The position numbers and the translations under genes are program-made. From HGM11368 sp051883415 (lineage in GTDB: Bacteria; Bacillota; Clostridia; Christensenellales; UBA3700), in assembly GCA_051883415.1 (NCBI GenBank), contig JBJETR010000072.1:135543-199542 (forward strand): a DNA stretch of 64,000 bases. The letters are read 5' to 3'. This document shows positions 49,994 through 58,808 of the stretch, in pieces. The stretch's first letter is position 1; each line of letters starts with the position of its first letter. Under the pieces are notes generated by a model. That model worked only from the letters and a program-made list of their open reading frames with translations, was not told the origin of the DNA and ran no database searches.

Positions 49994-50646
49994 TTGCCGT
50001 ACTTGGTCACGAAGTAATCGAAGAGCAACTCGTCGCTATACGTAGTTTGTCCCGTTGCCTTGAGAGTTTGCTCTTTGATATAGTCGTAACTGCTCTTTTC
50101 CATAATTCTAATAATTTCGAAGGCTTCGTCCATATCCTTACCTGCGCAGAATACGCCGTGGTTAGCCATGAAGCAAGCGTTTCTTCCGTTCATTGCTTCT
50201 ACAGTACCTTTCTTGAGCGTCTTAGTTCCGGGCAGTCCGTATGCTCCCACTCTTGCGCTTCCGCCCACGAGTCTTTGCATTTCGTCACTCATCACGGGCA
50301 GTTCGATTCTTGCCGAAGCGAGAATGGAGCAATATACGGGATGCGAGTGAATGGTTGCGTTTATCTCAGGTCTTGCCATCATAATTGCGGCGTGTATCTT
50401 TCTTTCGCTAGTAGGCTTTTTGCCGTCGCTCCATATCGAAGGATCTGATATTTGCACCACAGGCATATCCTCGGGTTGCAGAGCTATATAATCCAAGCCC
50501 GTAGGGGTAACCAACATGTGGTCTTCGTCCAATCTTACCGCAGTATTGCCCCAAGTGCCTTGAACGAGGTTTTCTTTGAGCAAATTTACTCCGCTATCCT
50601 TGATAACTTGACGTAGTCTAAGTTCTGTTTCTTTATCCCAAGCCAT
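49990..50646 (-). CDS. Class II aldolase (fuculose/ribulose-phosphate aldolase type), zinc site intact
   Basis: A 218-residue class II aldolase/epimerase. LVTPTGLDYIALQPEDMPVV precedes the zinc ligands HSHPVYCSILA (HxH) and ACFMANHGVFCAGKDMDEAF (third His). Such enzymes split or epimerise phosphorylated ketoses. Start at 50646 follows AGGGGGAAG, one base after the previous stop. Substrate unknown; the context is an FGGY kinase and an aminotransferase. Confidence 0.86.
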   Translation of the reverse strand: MAWDKETELRLRQVIKDSGVNLLKENLVQGTWGNTAVRLDEDHMLVTPTGLDYIALQPEDMPVVQISDPSIWSDGKKPTSERKIHAAIMMARPEINATIHSHPVYCSILASARIELPVMSDEMQRLVGGSARVGAYGLPGTKTLKKGTVEAMNGRNACFMANHGVFCAGKDMDEAFEIIRIMEKSSYDYIKEQTLKATGQTTYSDELLFDYFVTKYGK

Positions 50647-50647
50647 A

Positions 50648-51277
50648 TTACACTTCCCCCTCTGCACTCTTTAGATTCTCTTGATTTTTCTTACTGTATT
50701 TTACTTTGTAAACCAATCTCATCAGTCTTGCCTCAAAGCCGTTGATGATTTTGTTTTTGCCGATAACAGCCGAAGACACGTAGCAGTGAGCCGCCTTGTC
50801 CAAGACGAGCACGCACGTGTAAGCCTCGTCCATAGTTCTACCCGAAGTGAGGCAGCCGTCCTCTTTGATGAGGCACGAGTTTCTACCCTTGAGGGTTTTG
50901 ATGATGCTTGCGCTATCGTTTTTGCTGGTTTTACAAGTAGGTCCGACGATTTGCGCCATGTCGTCAAGCACGGCAGGAATGGTAGCACCCACCTTAGCAA
51001 GAGGGGCTATCCAAGCGGGATAACAATGGCAAATAGCCTTGATGTCCTCTCTTGCCCTGAAGACGTCCGCAAAGAGCTTGTACTCACCCTCCGCCTTGTC
51101 CAACTCTACGACGTCAACGTCGTTATCGACAAGGGAGGCAAAGTCGGCTCCCGCCTTGGTAACGTACATTGCGCTGCCGCTTCTCATGGCAATCATATCC
51201 TTTATACCGCACACCTTTTCTCCTGTAAGCTTGTGTGCATATTCTACCAAAGTAGCTACGATTTTTTCGTTTTTCAT
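50648..51277 (-). CDS. Class II aldolase-like protein with degenerate zinc site
   Basis: A 209-residue paralogue of the next gene. The same landmarks align, but the zinc ligands are altered: AICHCYPAWIA replaces the HxH motif (His, Cys, Tyr) and GRNSCLIKEDGCLTSGRTMDEAY replaces the NHG site. Two of three histidines appear lost, so it may be a regulatory or structural partner or use another chemistry. It begins by an ATGA overlap with the kinase gene. Confidence 0.75.
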   Translation of the reverse strand: MKNEKIVATLVEYAHKLTGEKVCGIKDMIAMRSGSAMYVTKAGADFASLVDNDVDVVELDKAEGEYKLFADVFRAREDIKAICHCYPAWIAPLAKVGATIPAVLDDMAQIVGPTCKTSKNDSASIIKTLKGRNSCLIKEDGCLTSGRTMDEAYTCVLVLDKAAHCYVSSAVIGKNKIINGFEARLMRLVYKVKYSKKNQENLKSAEGEV

Positions 51278-52809
51278 TCTTCTCCTCCTTCAAATCTTCT
51301 GCTGTTGGCTTTTTTGTAAGCCTTTCTCAAACTGTAGTATACGTCCTTATAGCTTTGGAACAGCTCGTTGTAGATATGTTGATTTTGAGCGTTAGGTCTA
51401 TAAGTTTTGGTCTCCTTGACGAAGTTCTTAGCGTCGGCAAAGGACGGTATCTCGCCAAGCCCAATCAAGGCAACGATAGCCACACCCAAAGCGCCTGCGT
51501 TACGAGGATTGTCCACAATGGCGAACTCAACGCCCGTCACGTCGGCAATGATTTGCATCCACGCGTCGTCCAACGCACCGCCACCGATAATTCTAAACTT
51601 TCTACAGCTGAGCTTGTAATCTCTCTTAAAGTTTTCGAGTATCCATCTGAGGTTATATGCGATACCCTCGTACACTGCTCTCATGAGGTGCTCTCTGGTG
51701 TGCTCGGGGGTGATGTTGAATAGTGTTGCTCTAGTCGTAGTCGAGCTAACGGGACATCTTTCGCCAAGCATCCACGGAGTGCATATGAGGTGGTCTGATC
51801 CCGGTGGAATAGACTCTATCACCTTGTCCATATACGAATAAATTCCGTCACCGAGTTGCTTTTGTTCGCTACTAAAGAATTGGTCGCACAGCCATTGGAT
51901 ATTGCTACCCGCCGCCTCGGTGATACCTACTACGAGGTTCATATCTGGATCAGCCGATTGGATTGCCGCCGCACCATTCTTGAATTTGGTATGCGTTTTG
52001 CTAGTTGCACCCACCCAAGCCGAAGTGCCGAGGTAGATATGAATATCGCCGTCGCCGTTCATACCGCTACCGATTGCCGCCGACTGCGTGTCGTCGCAAC
52101 CGCCGAATACGCAAGTGCCTTCTCTCAGTCCCATTGCTTTAGCCGCTTCCGCCGTCAAGCCGTTACCTATCTTGTCGGTACTCTTGACGAGAGGAGGGAG
52201 TTTGCTCATGTCAAGTCCCGTCAAGGACAACACGCTGAGCCAATCTTTCTTTTTGAGGTCAAATCCATAACTTGACGCACCCGTAAGCTCCGCCACCATT
52301 TCGCCCGTGCATTTGTATTTCATAAAGCCGTTGACGTCCAAGAAGTACTTGGTGTGGTTGTACACGTCAGGTCTTTCTTCTTTGAGCCAAATGAGCTTGG
52401 CAATGACGTCCTTACCCATGATAGGCGTACCCGCAACCAAGGTAAAGATAGCCTTGCCGCCCAATTTTTTCATTATCGAATCGGCTTGTTTTTGTGCTCT
52501 GCCGTCCACCCAAGTGATATTGGGATGCAACACGTTGCCCCTATCGTCCACGGGGATAATACCCATAGCTTGGGTGCTAAATACTACACCCTCTACGTCC
52601 TCGGGGTTGATTTTGTGTTCTTCCATTATCAGTCTGGATGCCTCGCAAGCGGCGTTCCAATAATCCATCGGATCTTGCTCCACGAATGCGGGAGACGGAT
52701 AATAGGTAGGATACGGTATTGCTTTGGTGCCTATTATTTTGCCTTCAAAACTCACTAGTACAGCCTTATCCGAGCTTGTACCCAGGTCATGCGCCATTAT
52801 GTATTTCAT
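51274..52809 (-). CDS. FGGY-family carbohydrate kinase
   Basis: A 511-residue sugar kinase of the xylulokinase/ribulokinase family. YIMAHDLGTSSDKAVLV is the first phosphate-binding motif, ITWVDGRAQKQAD lines the sugar site, and IYLGTSAWVG and FRIIGGGALDDAWMQIIADV are the second phosphate and adenosine motifs. Substrate not assignable. SD AGAGGT. The ORF runs into the aldolase-like gene by a 4-bp overlap. Confidence 0.9.
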   Translation of the reverse strand: MKYIMAHDLGTSSDKAVLVSFEGKIIGTKAIPYPTYYPSPAFVEQDPMDYWNAACEASRLIMEEHKINPEDVEGVVFSTQAMGIIPVDDRGNVLHPNITWVDGRAQKQADSIMKKLGGKAIFTLVAGTPIMGKDVIAKLIWLKEERPDVYNHTKYFLDVNGFMKYKCTGEMVAELTGASSYGFDLKKKDWLSVLSLTGLDMSKLPPLVKSTDKIGNGLTAEAAKAMGLREGTCVFGGCDDTQSAAIGSGMNGDGDIHIYLGTSAWVGATSKTHTKFKNGAAAIQSADPDMNLVVGITEAAGSNIQWLCDQFFSSEQKQLGDGIYSYMDKVIESIPPGSDHLICTPWMLGERCPVSSTTTRATLFNITPEHTREHLMRAVYEGIAYNLRWILENFKRDYKLSCRKFRIIGGGALDDAWMQIIADVTGVEFAIVDNPRNAGALGVAIVALIGLGEIPSFADAKNFVKETKTYRPNAQNQHIYNELFQSYKDVYYSLRKAYKKANSRRFEGGEE

Positions 52810-52831
52810 ATATTACCTCTTTTCAAGACAA

Positions 52832-52862
52832 AAGGGCTGTTCGTTATGCACAAACAACCCTT
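52832..52862 (-). terminator. Partial terminator between aminotransferase and kinase genes
   Basis: 10-bp stem AAGGGCTGTT/AACAACCCTT with one mismatch, TTTT on the minus strand. It may reduce transcription of the downstream six genes relative to the aminotransferase. Confidence 0.6.
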
Positions 52863-52872
52863 ATTCTTGTTA

Positions 52873-54459
52873 TTAGTTCTTTTTAGCTGCGGCTTTGCTA
52901 GCTTCTTTTTCTGCTCTATATTCTGCCACTTGCTCTTCGATAGGTTGTGTACGAACCTTAACCAACTTAAATACGTCCTCGAATCTATTGAGTGCTTCGT
53001 CGATGATTTCGTCGGTATCGGCCATAGAGGTGTAGAGTCTGGAGCCTGCAAGAGTAACGATACCCTTGGACATATAAGCTGCACCCATGTGTTCCATAGC
53101 CACTTTTCTTACCATGATGCTGTCCTTCTTCTTCAATACCTTGACGAGGTTGAGGATATTCATGGACGAGAAGTCGTAGCTCATTGCGCCCGTGCACTCG
53201 AGGTGAACGATAGAACCTTGGTTGTAAGCTACGTATGGGAGGTCGTAAGCTTCTATCAATCTTACAAGACCGTCGGTAAGTCTGTTACCGGCAAGACCTG
53301 CTTTGACGCAAGCGTTGTTCTTAGCAATCTCTTTGATAGCAACGTAACCTGCCATAGCGGAGAGTGGGTTAGCAGCCAAAGTACCGCCGACGTAAGCCTT
53401 CTTAGCGCCGCCGGCAACGCCTGCCGCCATAAGATTTACGAGATCTCTTCTACCGCCTACGCCACCTGCAGCAGGATAACCGCCGGCAACGATTTTACCG
53501 AAGATAGTGAGGTCAGGCTTAACTCCGAACAAACCTTGAGCACCGCCCAAGCCTACACGGAAACCGGTAACTACTTCGTCGAAGATAAACAAGCAACCGT
53601 ACTTGTCGCACAATGCTCTAACGCCTGCGTTGTAGTCCCAATCGACAGGTCTGGTACCCGACTCAGGTCCTACAGGCTCTACGATAACGGCAGCCGTACC
53701 GCCACGCATCTTGTTGAGTTTGAGATATGTCTCGAGCATATTGAGGTCGTTAGGTCTAACCTCGTCGATTACGCTAAAGATATTGTTAGGGATACCGTGT
53801 GACTCGAGGAATTGTCTAGTTCCAGGTACTTTGAGTCCGTAAACCATTTGGTCGGACCAACCGTGGTATGCGCCGCCCACCTTGATAATTCTCTTTTTCT
53901 TGGTAGCGCATCTTGCGATACGGATGGCAGCCATAACGGATTCGGTACCGCTGCCGAGCATACGGAATTTTTCTACGTTAGGCATATTTTTGTTGATTTC
54001 TTTCGCAATGAGGAGCTCTGCCTCGTGGAAAAGACCGGTAACGGGACCGCACTCTTCGATGAGCTTGATAGCCTCTTCTCTAACGGCTGGGAAGTTGCTG
54101 CCCAAAATGGTAGGACCGCCCGCTTGCAAAAAGTCTATGTATTTGTTGCCGTCTATATCTTCGAGGTATGCACCCTCTGCCTTAGTCATGCACATTGGGA
54201 ACGGCTTGTTGAATGCAAGGTTGTGTTGCACGCCACCGGGGATATACTCTTTAGCCTCGGCGGTGATAGCCTTAGACTTAGAGCACTTTTTGTCATAATA
54301 TTCGGTGCAAATCTCTTTGTAAGTATCTTTTGGAATGCTGTAGATATTCTTATCGGTCAATTCCTTAAGACTTGCATTGATTTCTTGTGCGTTAGGCCAA
54401 CGGGTAACGCCGTAACCGGCTTCCTGCTTACCTTTGAGTTCGGTATATGTTACTTTCAT
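52873..54459 (-). CDS. Class III PLP-dependent aminotransferase (glutamate-1-semialdehyde aminotransferase-like)
   Basis: A 528-residue fold-type I aminotransferase. YIPGGVQHNLAFNKPFP and GTESVMAAIRIAR give the cofactor phosphate contact, LFIFDEVVTGFRVG the PLP Asp, and TIFGKIVAGGYPAAG the Schiff-base Lys. It is about 100 residues longer than HemL because of N- and C-terminal extensions (the latter Lys/Ala-rich). No tetrapyrrole genes are near, so a role with the downstream kinase and aldolases is more likely. SD GGAGG. Confidence 0.87.
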   Translation of the reverse strand: MKVTYTELKGKQEAGYGVTRWPNAQEINASLKELTDKNIYSIPKDTYKEICTEYYDKKCSKSKAITAEAKEYIPGGVQHNLAFNKPFPMCMTKAEGAYLEDIDGNKYIDFLQAGGPTILGSNFPAVREEAIKLIEECGPVTGLFHEAELLIAKEINKNMPNVEKFRMLGSGTESVMAAIRIARCATKKKRIIKVGGAYHGWSDQMVYGLKVPGTRQFLESHGIPNNIFSVIDEVRPNDLNMLETYLKLNKMRGGTAAVIVEPVGPESGTRPVDWDYNAGVRALCDKYGCLFIFDEVVTGFRVGLGGAQGLFGVKPDLTIFGKIVAGGYPAAGGVGGRRDLVNLMAAGVAGGAKKAYVGGTLAANPLSAMAGYVAIKEIAKNNACVKAGLAGNRLTDGLVRLIEAYDLPYVAYNQGSIVHLECTGAMSYDFSSMNILNLVKVLKKKDSIMVRKVAMEHMGAAYMSKGIVTLAGSRLYTSMADTDEIIDEALNRFEDVFKLVKVRTQPIEEQVAEYRAEKEASKAAAKKN

Positions 54460-54495
54460 AATAACCTCCTACGTAACAAAATTACTATTACCAAA

Positions 54496-54524
54496 ATTTT
54501 AACACATTTTGCCCCCATAGTCAA
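54496..54524 (-). promoter_or_regulatory. Promoter for the aminotransferase operon
   Basis: Minus-strand TTGACT (plus 54519-54524), 17-bp spacer, TAAAAT (plus 54496-54501). Confidence 0.65.
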
Positions 54525-54575
54525 TAATCATTTTTATAATAATTATTATTTTAGGCACAAATTATTGCAATGCGC

Positions 54576-54604
54576 TTGAATATTGCCTTTGCTTTTGCTA
54601 TAAT
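54576..54604 (+). promoter_or_regulatory. Promoter for the M28 peptidase gene
   Basis: TTGAAT (54576-54581), 17-bp spacer, TATAAT (54599-54604); SD AGGAG before the gene. Confidence 0.65.
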
Positions 54605-54647
54605 CTAGATAATTATTATGTCTTTTGGGATATTTTAGGAGAAATTT

Positions 54648-55919
54648 ATGGACAGACAAGAGATAATCAAACAAAAAGGTCAATACGTCTACGACCTTAT
54701 CAAAGAAGTCGTTGACACGACGGGCGCAAGACTTCCCGCTTCCAAAGAAGAAGAATTGGGTTGCAAAATGGTCGAAGAACAAATGAAGAGAGAGCTCGGC
54801 GCTAAAGAAGTCGTAACCCAAGCCTTCACTCACGCGCCACGTGCGTCTATCGGCGCAATACCTCTACTAGGCATTGGCGGAGGCATACAATTTGCACTCT
54901 TCTATCTATCGCCTATTGCATCGTTGATATGGGGCTTGTTGCTACTCACTGCCGCATGCCTGCAAATCTTCTCTTATAGCGGTGCACTAGATAGATTTTT
55001 CCCTCAAGGCACTTCACACAACGTATTCTCGGTATACGAGCCTAAGGGCGAAGCCAAATATACCGTAATGTTGTCGGGACATATCGACAGTTGTTGGAAT
55101 TGGAATCTGTCCCTCAAAAATCCAAAGACGATGATACTCAAGACTGTTTGTGGCGTAGTGGCTATTGCCGCAATGATTGTAGCTTCCTTTATTCTCGTAC
55201 TTAGAGGCGCATATACTTTTGCATATATGTCACAGTTTTCTACGGCAGTAGGTGGACTGAGCGGACTGCAGATATTCGACCTCATACTATATTTGTTGCC
55301 ATTCTTCTGCTTGCCGGGTTGCTATTGGCTCTCCGACTTCCTCACCACCACCGTTGGTGCTCCGGGCGCAATGGACAACATGAGCGGTATCGAGATTGGA
55401 CTTGCCACCATCAAATATATGCAAGAAAACCCCGACCAATGGCCTGAGAATTGTCGTTTCGTTCTCGCAGCGCTCGGCGCCGAAGAGTCGGGACTCAAAG
55501 GTTCTTCTGCATTTTGTCGTGACAACAAGGGTAAACTAGATTGGTTCAACGAAAACACGTACAATATCAACCTTGACTCATTTAGAGACGACGACCACTT
55601 CTGTGCGGTCAAGGGCGACGCTTGGCTCCTCAGCCACTTCGACAAGGACCTCATCGATATGTCTATTGAGGCTATGAAAGAAGCAGGTCTTAGCCCTAAG
55701 ATAGTATCCAACCCCGTGGGCGGTTGTGACTCCACGCCTTTTGCGAGAGCAGGCTTCAAGACCGTCACCCTCAATGCCCAAAACCCTACCGCCACCGACT
55801 ACTATCACACTATCAAAGACACTGTGGACGGATTGAGTATGTTCTCCCTCGAGAAGGGCTTTGAGACAATGATCAACCTCATTCCTAAGATTGACGAATA
55901 TCACAAAAATAGACAATAA
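54648..55919 (+). CDS. Membrane-spanning M28-family metallopeptidase
   Basis: A 423-residue M28 (aminopeptidase Y/S-like) zinc peptidase. Ligands are seen in MLSGHIDSCW (about residue 142), GAMDNMSGIE (about 240), GAEESGLKGS (about 279), NLDSF and YYHTIKDTVD (C-terminal His). Unusually, hydrophobic segments interrupt the peptidase: two helices at about residues 68-108 before the first ligand and two more at about 165-225 between the first His and the Asp. There is no signal peptide. Own promoter and terminator. Confidence 0.87.
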   Translation: MDRQEIIKQKGQYVYDLIKEVVDTTGARLPASKEEELGCKMVEEQMKRELGAKEVVTQAFTHAPRASIGAIPLLGIGGGIQFALFYLSPIASLIWGLLLLTAACLQIFSYSGALDRFFPQGTSHNVFSVYEPKGEAKYTVMLSGHIDSCWNWNLSLKNPKTMILKTVCGVVAIAAMIVASFILVLRGAYTFAYMSQFSTAVGGLSGLQIFDLILYLLPFFCLPGCYWLSDFLTTTVGAPGAMDNMSGIEIGLATIKYMQENPDQWPENCRFVLAALGAEESGLKGSSAFCRDNKGKLDWFNENTYNINLDSFRDDDHFCAVKGDAWLLSHFDKDLIDMSIEAMKEAGLSPKIVSNPVGGCDSTPFARAGFKTVTLNAQNPTATDYYHTIKDTVDGLSMFSLEKGFETMINLIPKIDEYHKNRQ

Positions 55920-55940
55920 TCACAACAAGTATCCACAATC

Positions 55941-55970
55941 AAAGCGTGACTTTACCGTCACGCTTTTTTA
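55941..55970 (+). terminator. Terminator of the M28 peptidase gene
   Basis: Perfect 10-bp stem AAAGCGTGAC/GTCACGCTTT, 6-nt loop and T-run. Confidence 0.88.
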
Positions 55971-56271
55971 GTGTGGTTAATTATACTATCAAGTGCAACA
56001 CCCTATAACCAAGCTAGTTTATACAAAGTCTACCGTATAGTCTAGCACCCAACAAATTTTTTACCCGATACGCCGCCAATCGTTTTTGACGGCAAAATTT
56101 GTTTCTTCTAAGATTGCAACTTTTCTGTGCATATCCTTTGTTATATTGCTAATGCCATACGCTCAATCTTTGCTTGATAGAAACTCTGCTTGTCCTTTGC
56201 TTAATAGCCAAAGCCCTATACTTTTCTCTATTTGCTAGTCCAATTTAATGCCAATTATTGCATTACTATAC
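55971..56271. other. Gene-free region with a large inverted repeat
   Basis: About 300 bp without a gene. The only notable structure is at 56051-56103: AACAAATTTT pairs with AAAATTTGTT at the ends, and GCCG/CGGC pair inside. No promoter or RNA family recognised. Confidence 0.4.
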
Positions 56272-56304
56272 AAAACAACGGCGTAGTTTTACGCCGTTGT
56301 TTTT
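56272..56304 (-). terminator. Terminator of the ATP synthase operon
   Basis: Perfect 14-bp stem AAAACAACGGCGTA/TACGCCGTTGTTTT with a 4-nt loop. Confidence 0.9.
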
Positions 56305-56329
56305 GCTTATAACAATAAAATGTTTTTCG

Positions 56330-56593
56330 TTATTCTTCGTCTATAGTCATACTACCGACTAGCAAGATGACTTTTTCTTGACCTACCACCAGCATGCCCG
56401 CATCGATGACGGCGGTCAAGTCCTCGTCCTCAGTCCAAATCTTGCATCTACAAGGTTTGACGGCAGTACAAAAAGGCACGTGCCCTGCCATAACGGCAAG
56501 TTCACCGTCCACTCCGCGCACGCTAAGCATTTGCACTTGTCTATCCAAGGCGTTGCCGTTAGGTGTAGATACAATCAATCTAAAGTCCTTCAT
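56330..56593 (-). CDS. atpC: ATP synthase epsilon subunit, short form
   Basis: Only 87 residues: the N-terminal beta-sandwich (RLIVSTPNGNALDRQVQMLS, GELAVMAGHVPFCTAVKP, DAGMLVVGQEKVILLVGS) is complete, but the C-terminal two-helix domain of the usual 130-140-residue protein is absent. That domain inhibits ATP hydrolysis in many bacteria. Last gene of the operon, two bases after atpD. Confidence 0.92.
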   Translation of the reverse strand: MKDFRLIVSTPNGNALDRQVQMLSVRGVDGELAVMAGHVPFCTAVKPCRCKIWTEDEDLTAVIDAGMLVVGQEKVILLVGSMTIDEE

Positions 56594-56595
56594 TG

Positions 56596-57990
56596 TTATA
56601 CTCTCTTTGCCTTTTCGACTGCTTCGTCAATGGTGCCCACGAACAAGAAAGCCGATTCCGGCAAGTCGTCGTGCTTGCCTTCCAAAATTTCTCTAAAGCC
56701 TCTGATAGTCTCTTTGAGAGGTACGTACACGCCCTTAAAGCCTGTAAATTTCTCCGACACGTCAAATGGCTGCGACAAAAATCTTTGGATTTTTCTTGCT
56801 CTTTGCACGAGCAGTTTGTCCTCGTCGGACAGTTCGTCCATACCCATGATGGCGATGATATCCATCAGTTCCTTGTATCTTTGCAATACTCTTTGCACTT
56901 CTCTTGCCACGTAATAATGCTCTTCGCCGAGGATGTCTGCGTCGAGGATACGACTCGTCGACTCCAACGGATCAACGGCAGGATAGATACCTTGCGAAGC
57001 GATATTTCTCGATAGCACCGTCGTTGCGTCGAGGTGGGCAAAGGTTGTTGCAGGAGCAGGATCGGTGAGGTCGTCGGCTGGCACGTAAACGGCTTGTACC
57101 GAGGTGATAGAGCCCTTTTTGGTAGAGGTAATTCTCTCTTGCAATGCGCCCATTTCGGTAGCCAAAGTAGGTTGATAGCCCACCGCCGAAGGCATACGTC
57201 CGAGCAAAGCCGACACTTCGCTACCCGCTTGGGTAAAACGGAAAATATTGTCTATAAATAGCAACACGTCTTGTCCCTTGCTATCTCTGAAGTATTCCGC
57301 CATAGTGAGTCCCGACAAAGCGACTCTCATTCTTGCTCCCGGCGGCTCGTTCATTTGACCGTACACGAGAGCGGTATTCTTGAGTACGCCCGACTGTTTC
57401 ATTTCGTTGTATAGGTCGTTACCCTCACGAGTTCTTTCTCCCACGCCCGTAAATACCGATAGTCCGCCGTGACGCTTGGCGATATTGTTGATAAGCTCCA
57501 TTATCAATACCGTCTTACCTACGCCCGCACCGCCGAACAAGCCAATCTTACCACCCTTAGAGTATGGACAAATGAGGTCTATGACCTTGATGCCCGTCTC
57601 CAAAACTTCGGTAGAAGTGGAGAGCTCGTCAAACTCGGGCGGTTGGCGGTGAATATTCCATCTCTCGTCGGTCTTGACCTCTTCGCCGTTGTCGACGGTA
57701 TCGCCGAGCACGTTGAATATTCTACCCAGCGTTTCTTCTCCGACAGGCACGCTTATAGTCTTGCCCGTATCGTATACGGGGGTGTGGCGTTTCAAGCCGT
57801 CGGTGGACGACATTGCGATACAACGCACTACGTTGTCGCCTATATGTTGAGCCACTTCAACGGTGAGTTTTTTGCCGTTGTTATCTATCTCCAAAGCGTT
57901 GTAAATTGCAGGCAGATGTCCCTCGTCAAACGCAACGTCGACGACAGGTCCCATAATCTGCGACACTCTGCCCGTATATTTTTTTGACAT
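56596..57990 (-). CDS. atpD: ATP synthase F1 beta subunit
   Basis: A 464-residue catalytic subunit. Walker A is GLFGGAGVGKTVLIMELI (about residue 157), the catalytic Glu is in GVGERTREGNDLY, Walker B is DVLLFIDNIFRFTQAG and the DELSDEDKLLVQRARKIQRFLSQP region carries the DELSEED motif. Complete and typical. Confidence 0.98.
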   Translation of the reverse strand: MSKKYTGRVSQIMGPVVDVAFDEGHLPAIYNALEIDNNGKKLTVEVAQHIGDNVVRCIAMSSTDGLKRHTPVYDTGKTISVPVGEETLGRIFNVLGDTVDNGEEVKTDERWNIHRQPPEFDELSTSTEVLETGIKVIDLICPYSKGGKIGLFGGAGVGKTVLIMELINNIAKRHGGLSVFTGVGERTREGNDLYNEMKQSGVLKNTALVYGQMNEPPGARMRVALSGLTMAEYFRDSKGQDVLLFIDNIFRFTQAGSEVSALLGRMPSAVGYQPTLATEMGALQERITSTKKGSITSVQAVYVPADDLTDPAPATTFAHLDATTVLSRNIASQGIYPAVDPLESTSRILDADILGEEHYYVAREVQRVLQRYKELMDIIAIMGMDELSDEDKLLVQRARKIQRFLSQPFDVSEKFTGFKGVYVPLKETIRGFREILEGKHDDLPESAFLFVGTIDEAVEKAKRV

Positions 57991-58003
57991 ACGCTATCCT
58001 CCT

Positions 58004-58807
58004 TTAGTTTCCGCTACCCGCCACTATTTCGGTAATTTCTTGCGTAATAGTGCCTTGCCTTGCGCGGTTGTATTGCAGTTGCAAATCGTCTATCATAGTC
58101 TGAGCGTTCTTGCCCGCCGAGTCCATGGCAGTTCTTCTCGCCACCACTTCGCTTGCAAAGCTCTCTCTCACCGAGCCGAAAATCATTCCCGCCACATAGG
58201 TAGGCACGGCTCTCTCCAACACCGTCATACGGTCGGGTTCGAATATCATTCCCGTATCGGTTGGCTTTTCGGCAATTTCCAAAGGGAAAATCCATCTTAC
58301 TCGAGTCTGTTGCGTCAACATCGACACGTATTTGGTGTCCACTATGCCTATCTTGTCATACTTGCCCTCACGCCACTCTTGACATAGCGTTTCGGCAAGC
58401 TTATAGATTTCATCATACTCAATCTTCTCCGAAGAATTGACAGTCTGACCGTATCGCTCGCACGCTCTCTTGCCTATGGCAACCACGTCGGCGCCTTGGT
58501 ATTCTTTGACTGCTCTAAAGACGTTGGCATTGTATCCGCCCGCAAGTCCTCTATCTCCCGCAATGACGACGAGCTTTACTCTATCGCCCTCACGTTGTTG
58601 CATATATACGGAGCTTCTACACTCTCCGCCCGCAGTCAAAGCGCCAATCAATCCTTGCACTGCGTCCACGTATTCGTTAGCTTTAGTCATATTGATTTGC
58701 GCCCTACGAATTTTGGACGAAGCCACCAATCCCATAGCCGTGGTGAGATGCAGAGTCGAGTCGACGCTCTTAATTCTTATGCGCAGATTTTTGATATTTG
58801 CGCCCAT
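58004..58807 (-). CDS. atpG: ATP synthase F1 gamma subunit
   Basis: A 267-residue rotor shaft subunit. The N-terminal helix IKNLRIRIKSVDSTLHLTTA and the C-terminal ASEVVARRTAMDSAGKNAQ with RQGTITQEITEIVAGSG are the conserved coiled-coil ends; VVIAGDRGLAGGYN is the central strand. One base after the atpA stop. Slightly shorter than the 285-290 residues common elsewhere. Confidence 0.96.
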   Translation of the reverse strand: MGANIKNLRIRIKSVDSTLHLTTAMGLVASSKIRRAQINMTKANEYVDAVQGLIGALTAGGECRSSVYMQQREGDRVKLVVIAGDRGLAGGYNANVFRAVKEYQGADVVAIGKRACERYGQTVNSSEKIEYDEIYKLAETLCQEWREGKYDKIGIVDTKYVSMLTQQTRVRWIFPLEIAEKPTDTGMIFEPDRMTVLERAVPTYVAGMIFGSVRESFASEVVARRTAMDSAGKNAQTMIDDLQLQYNRARQGTITQEITEIVAGSGN

Positions 58808-58808
58808 T

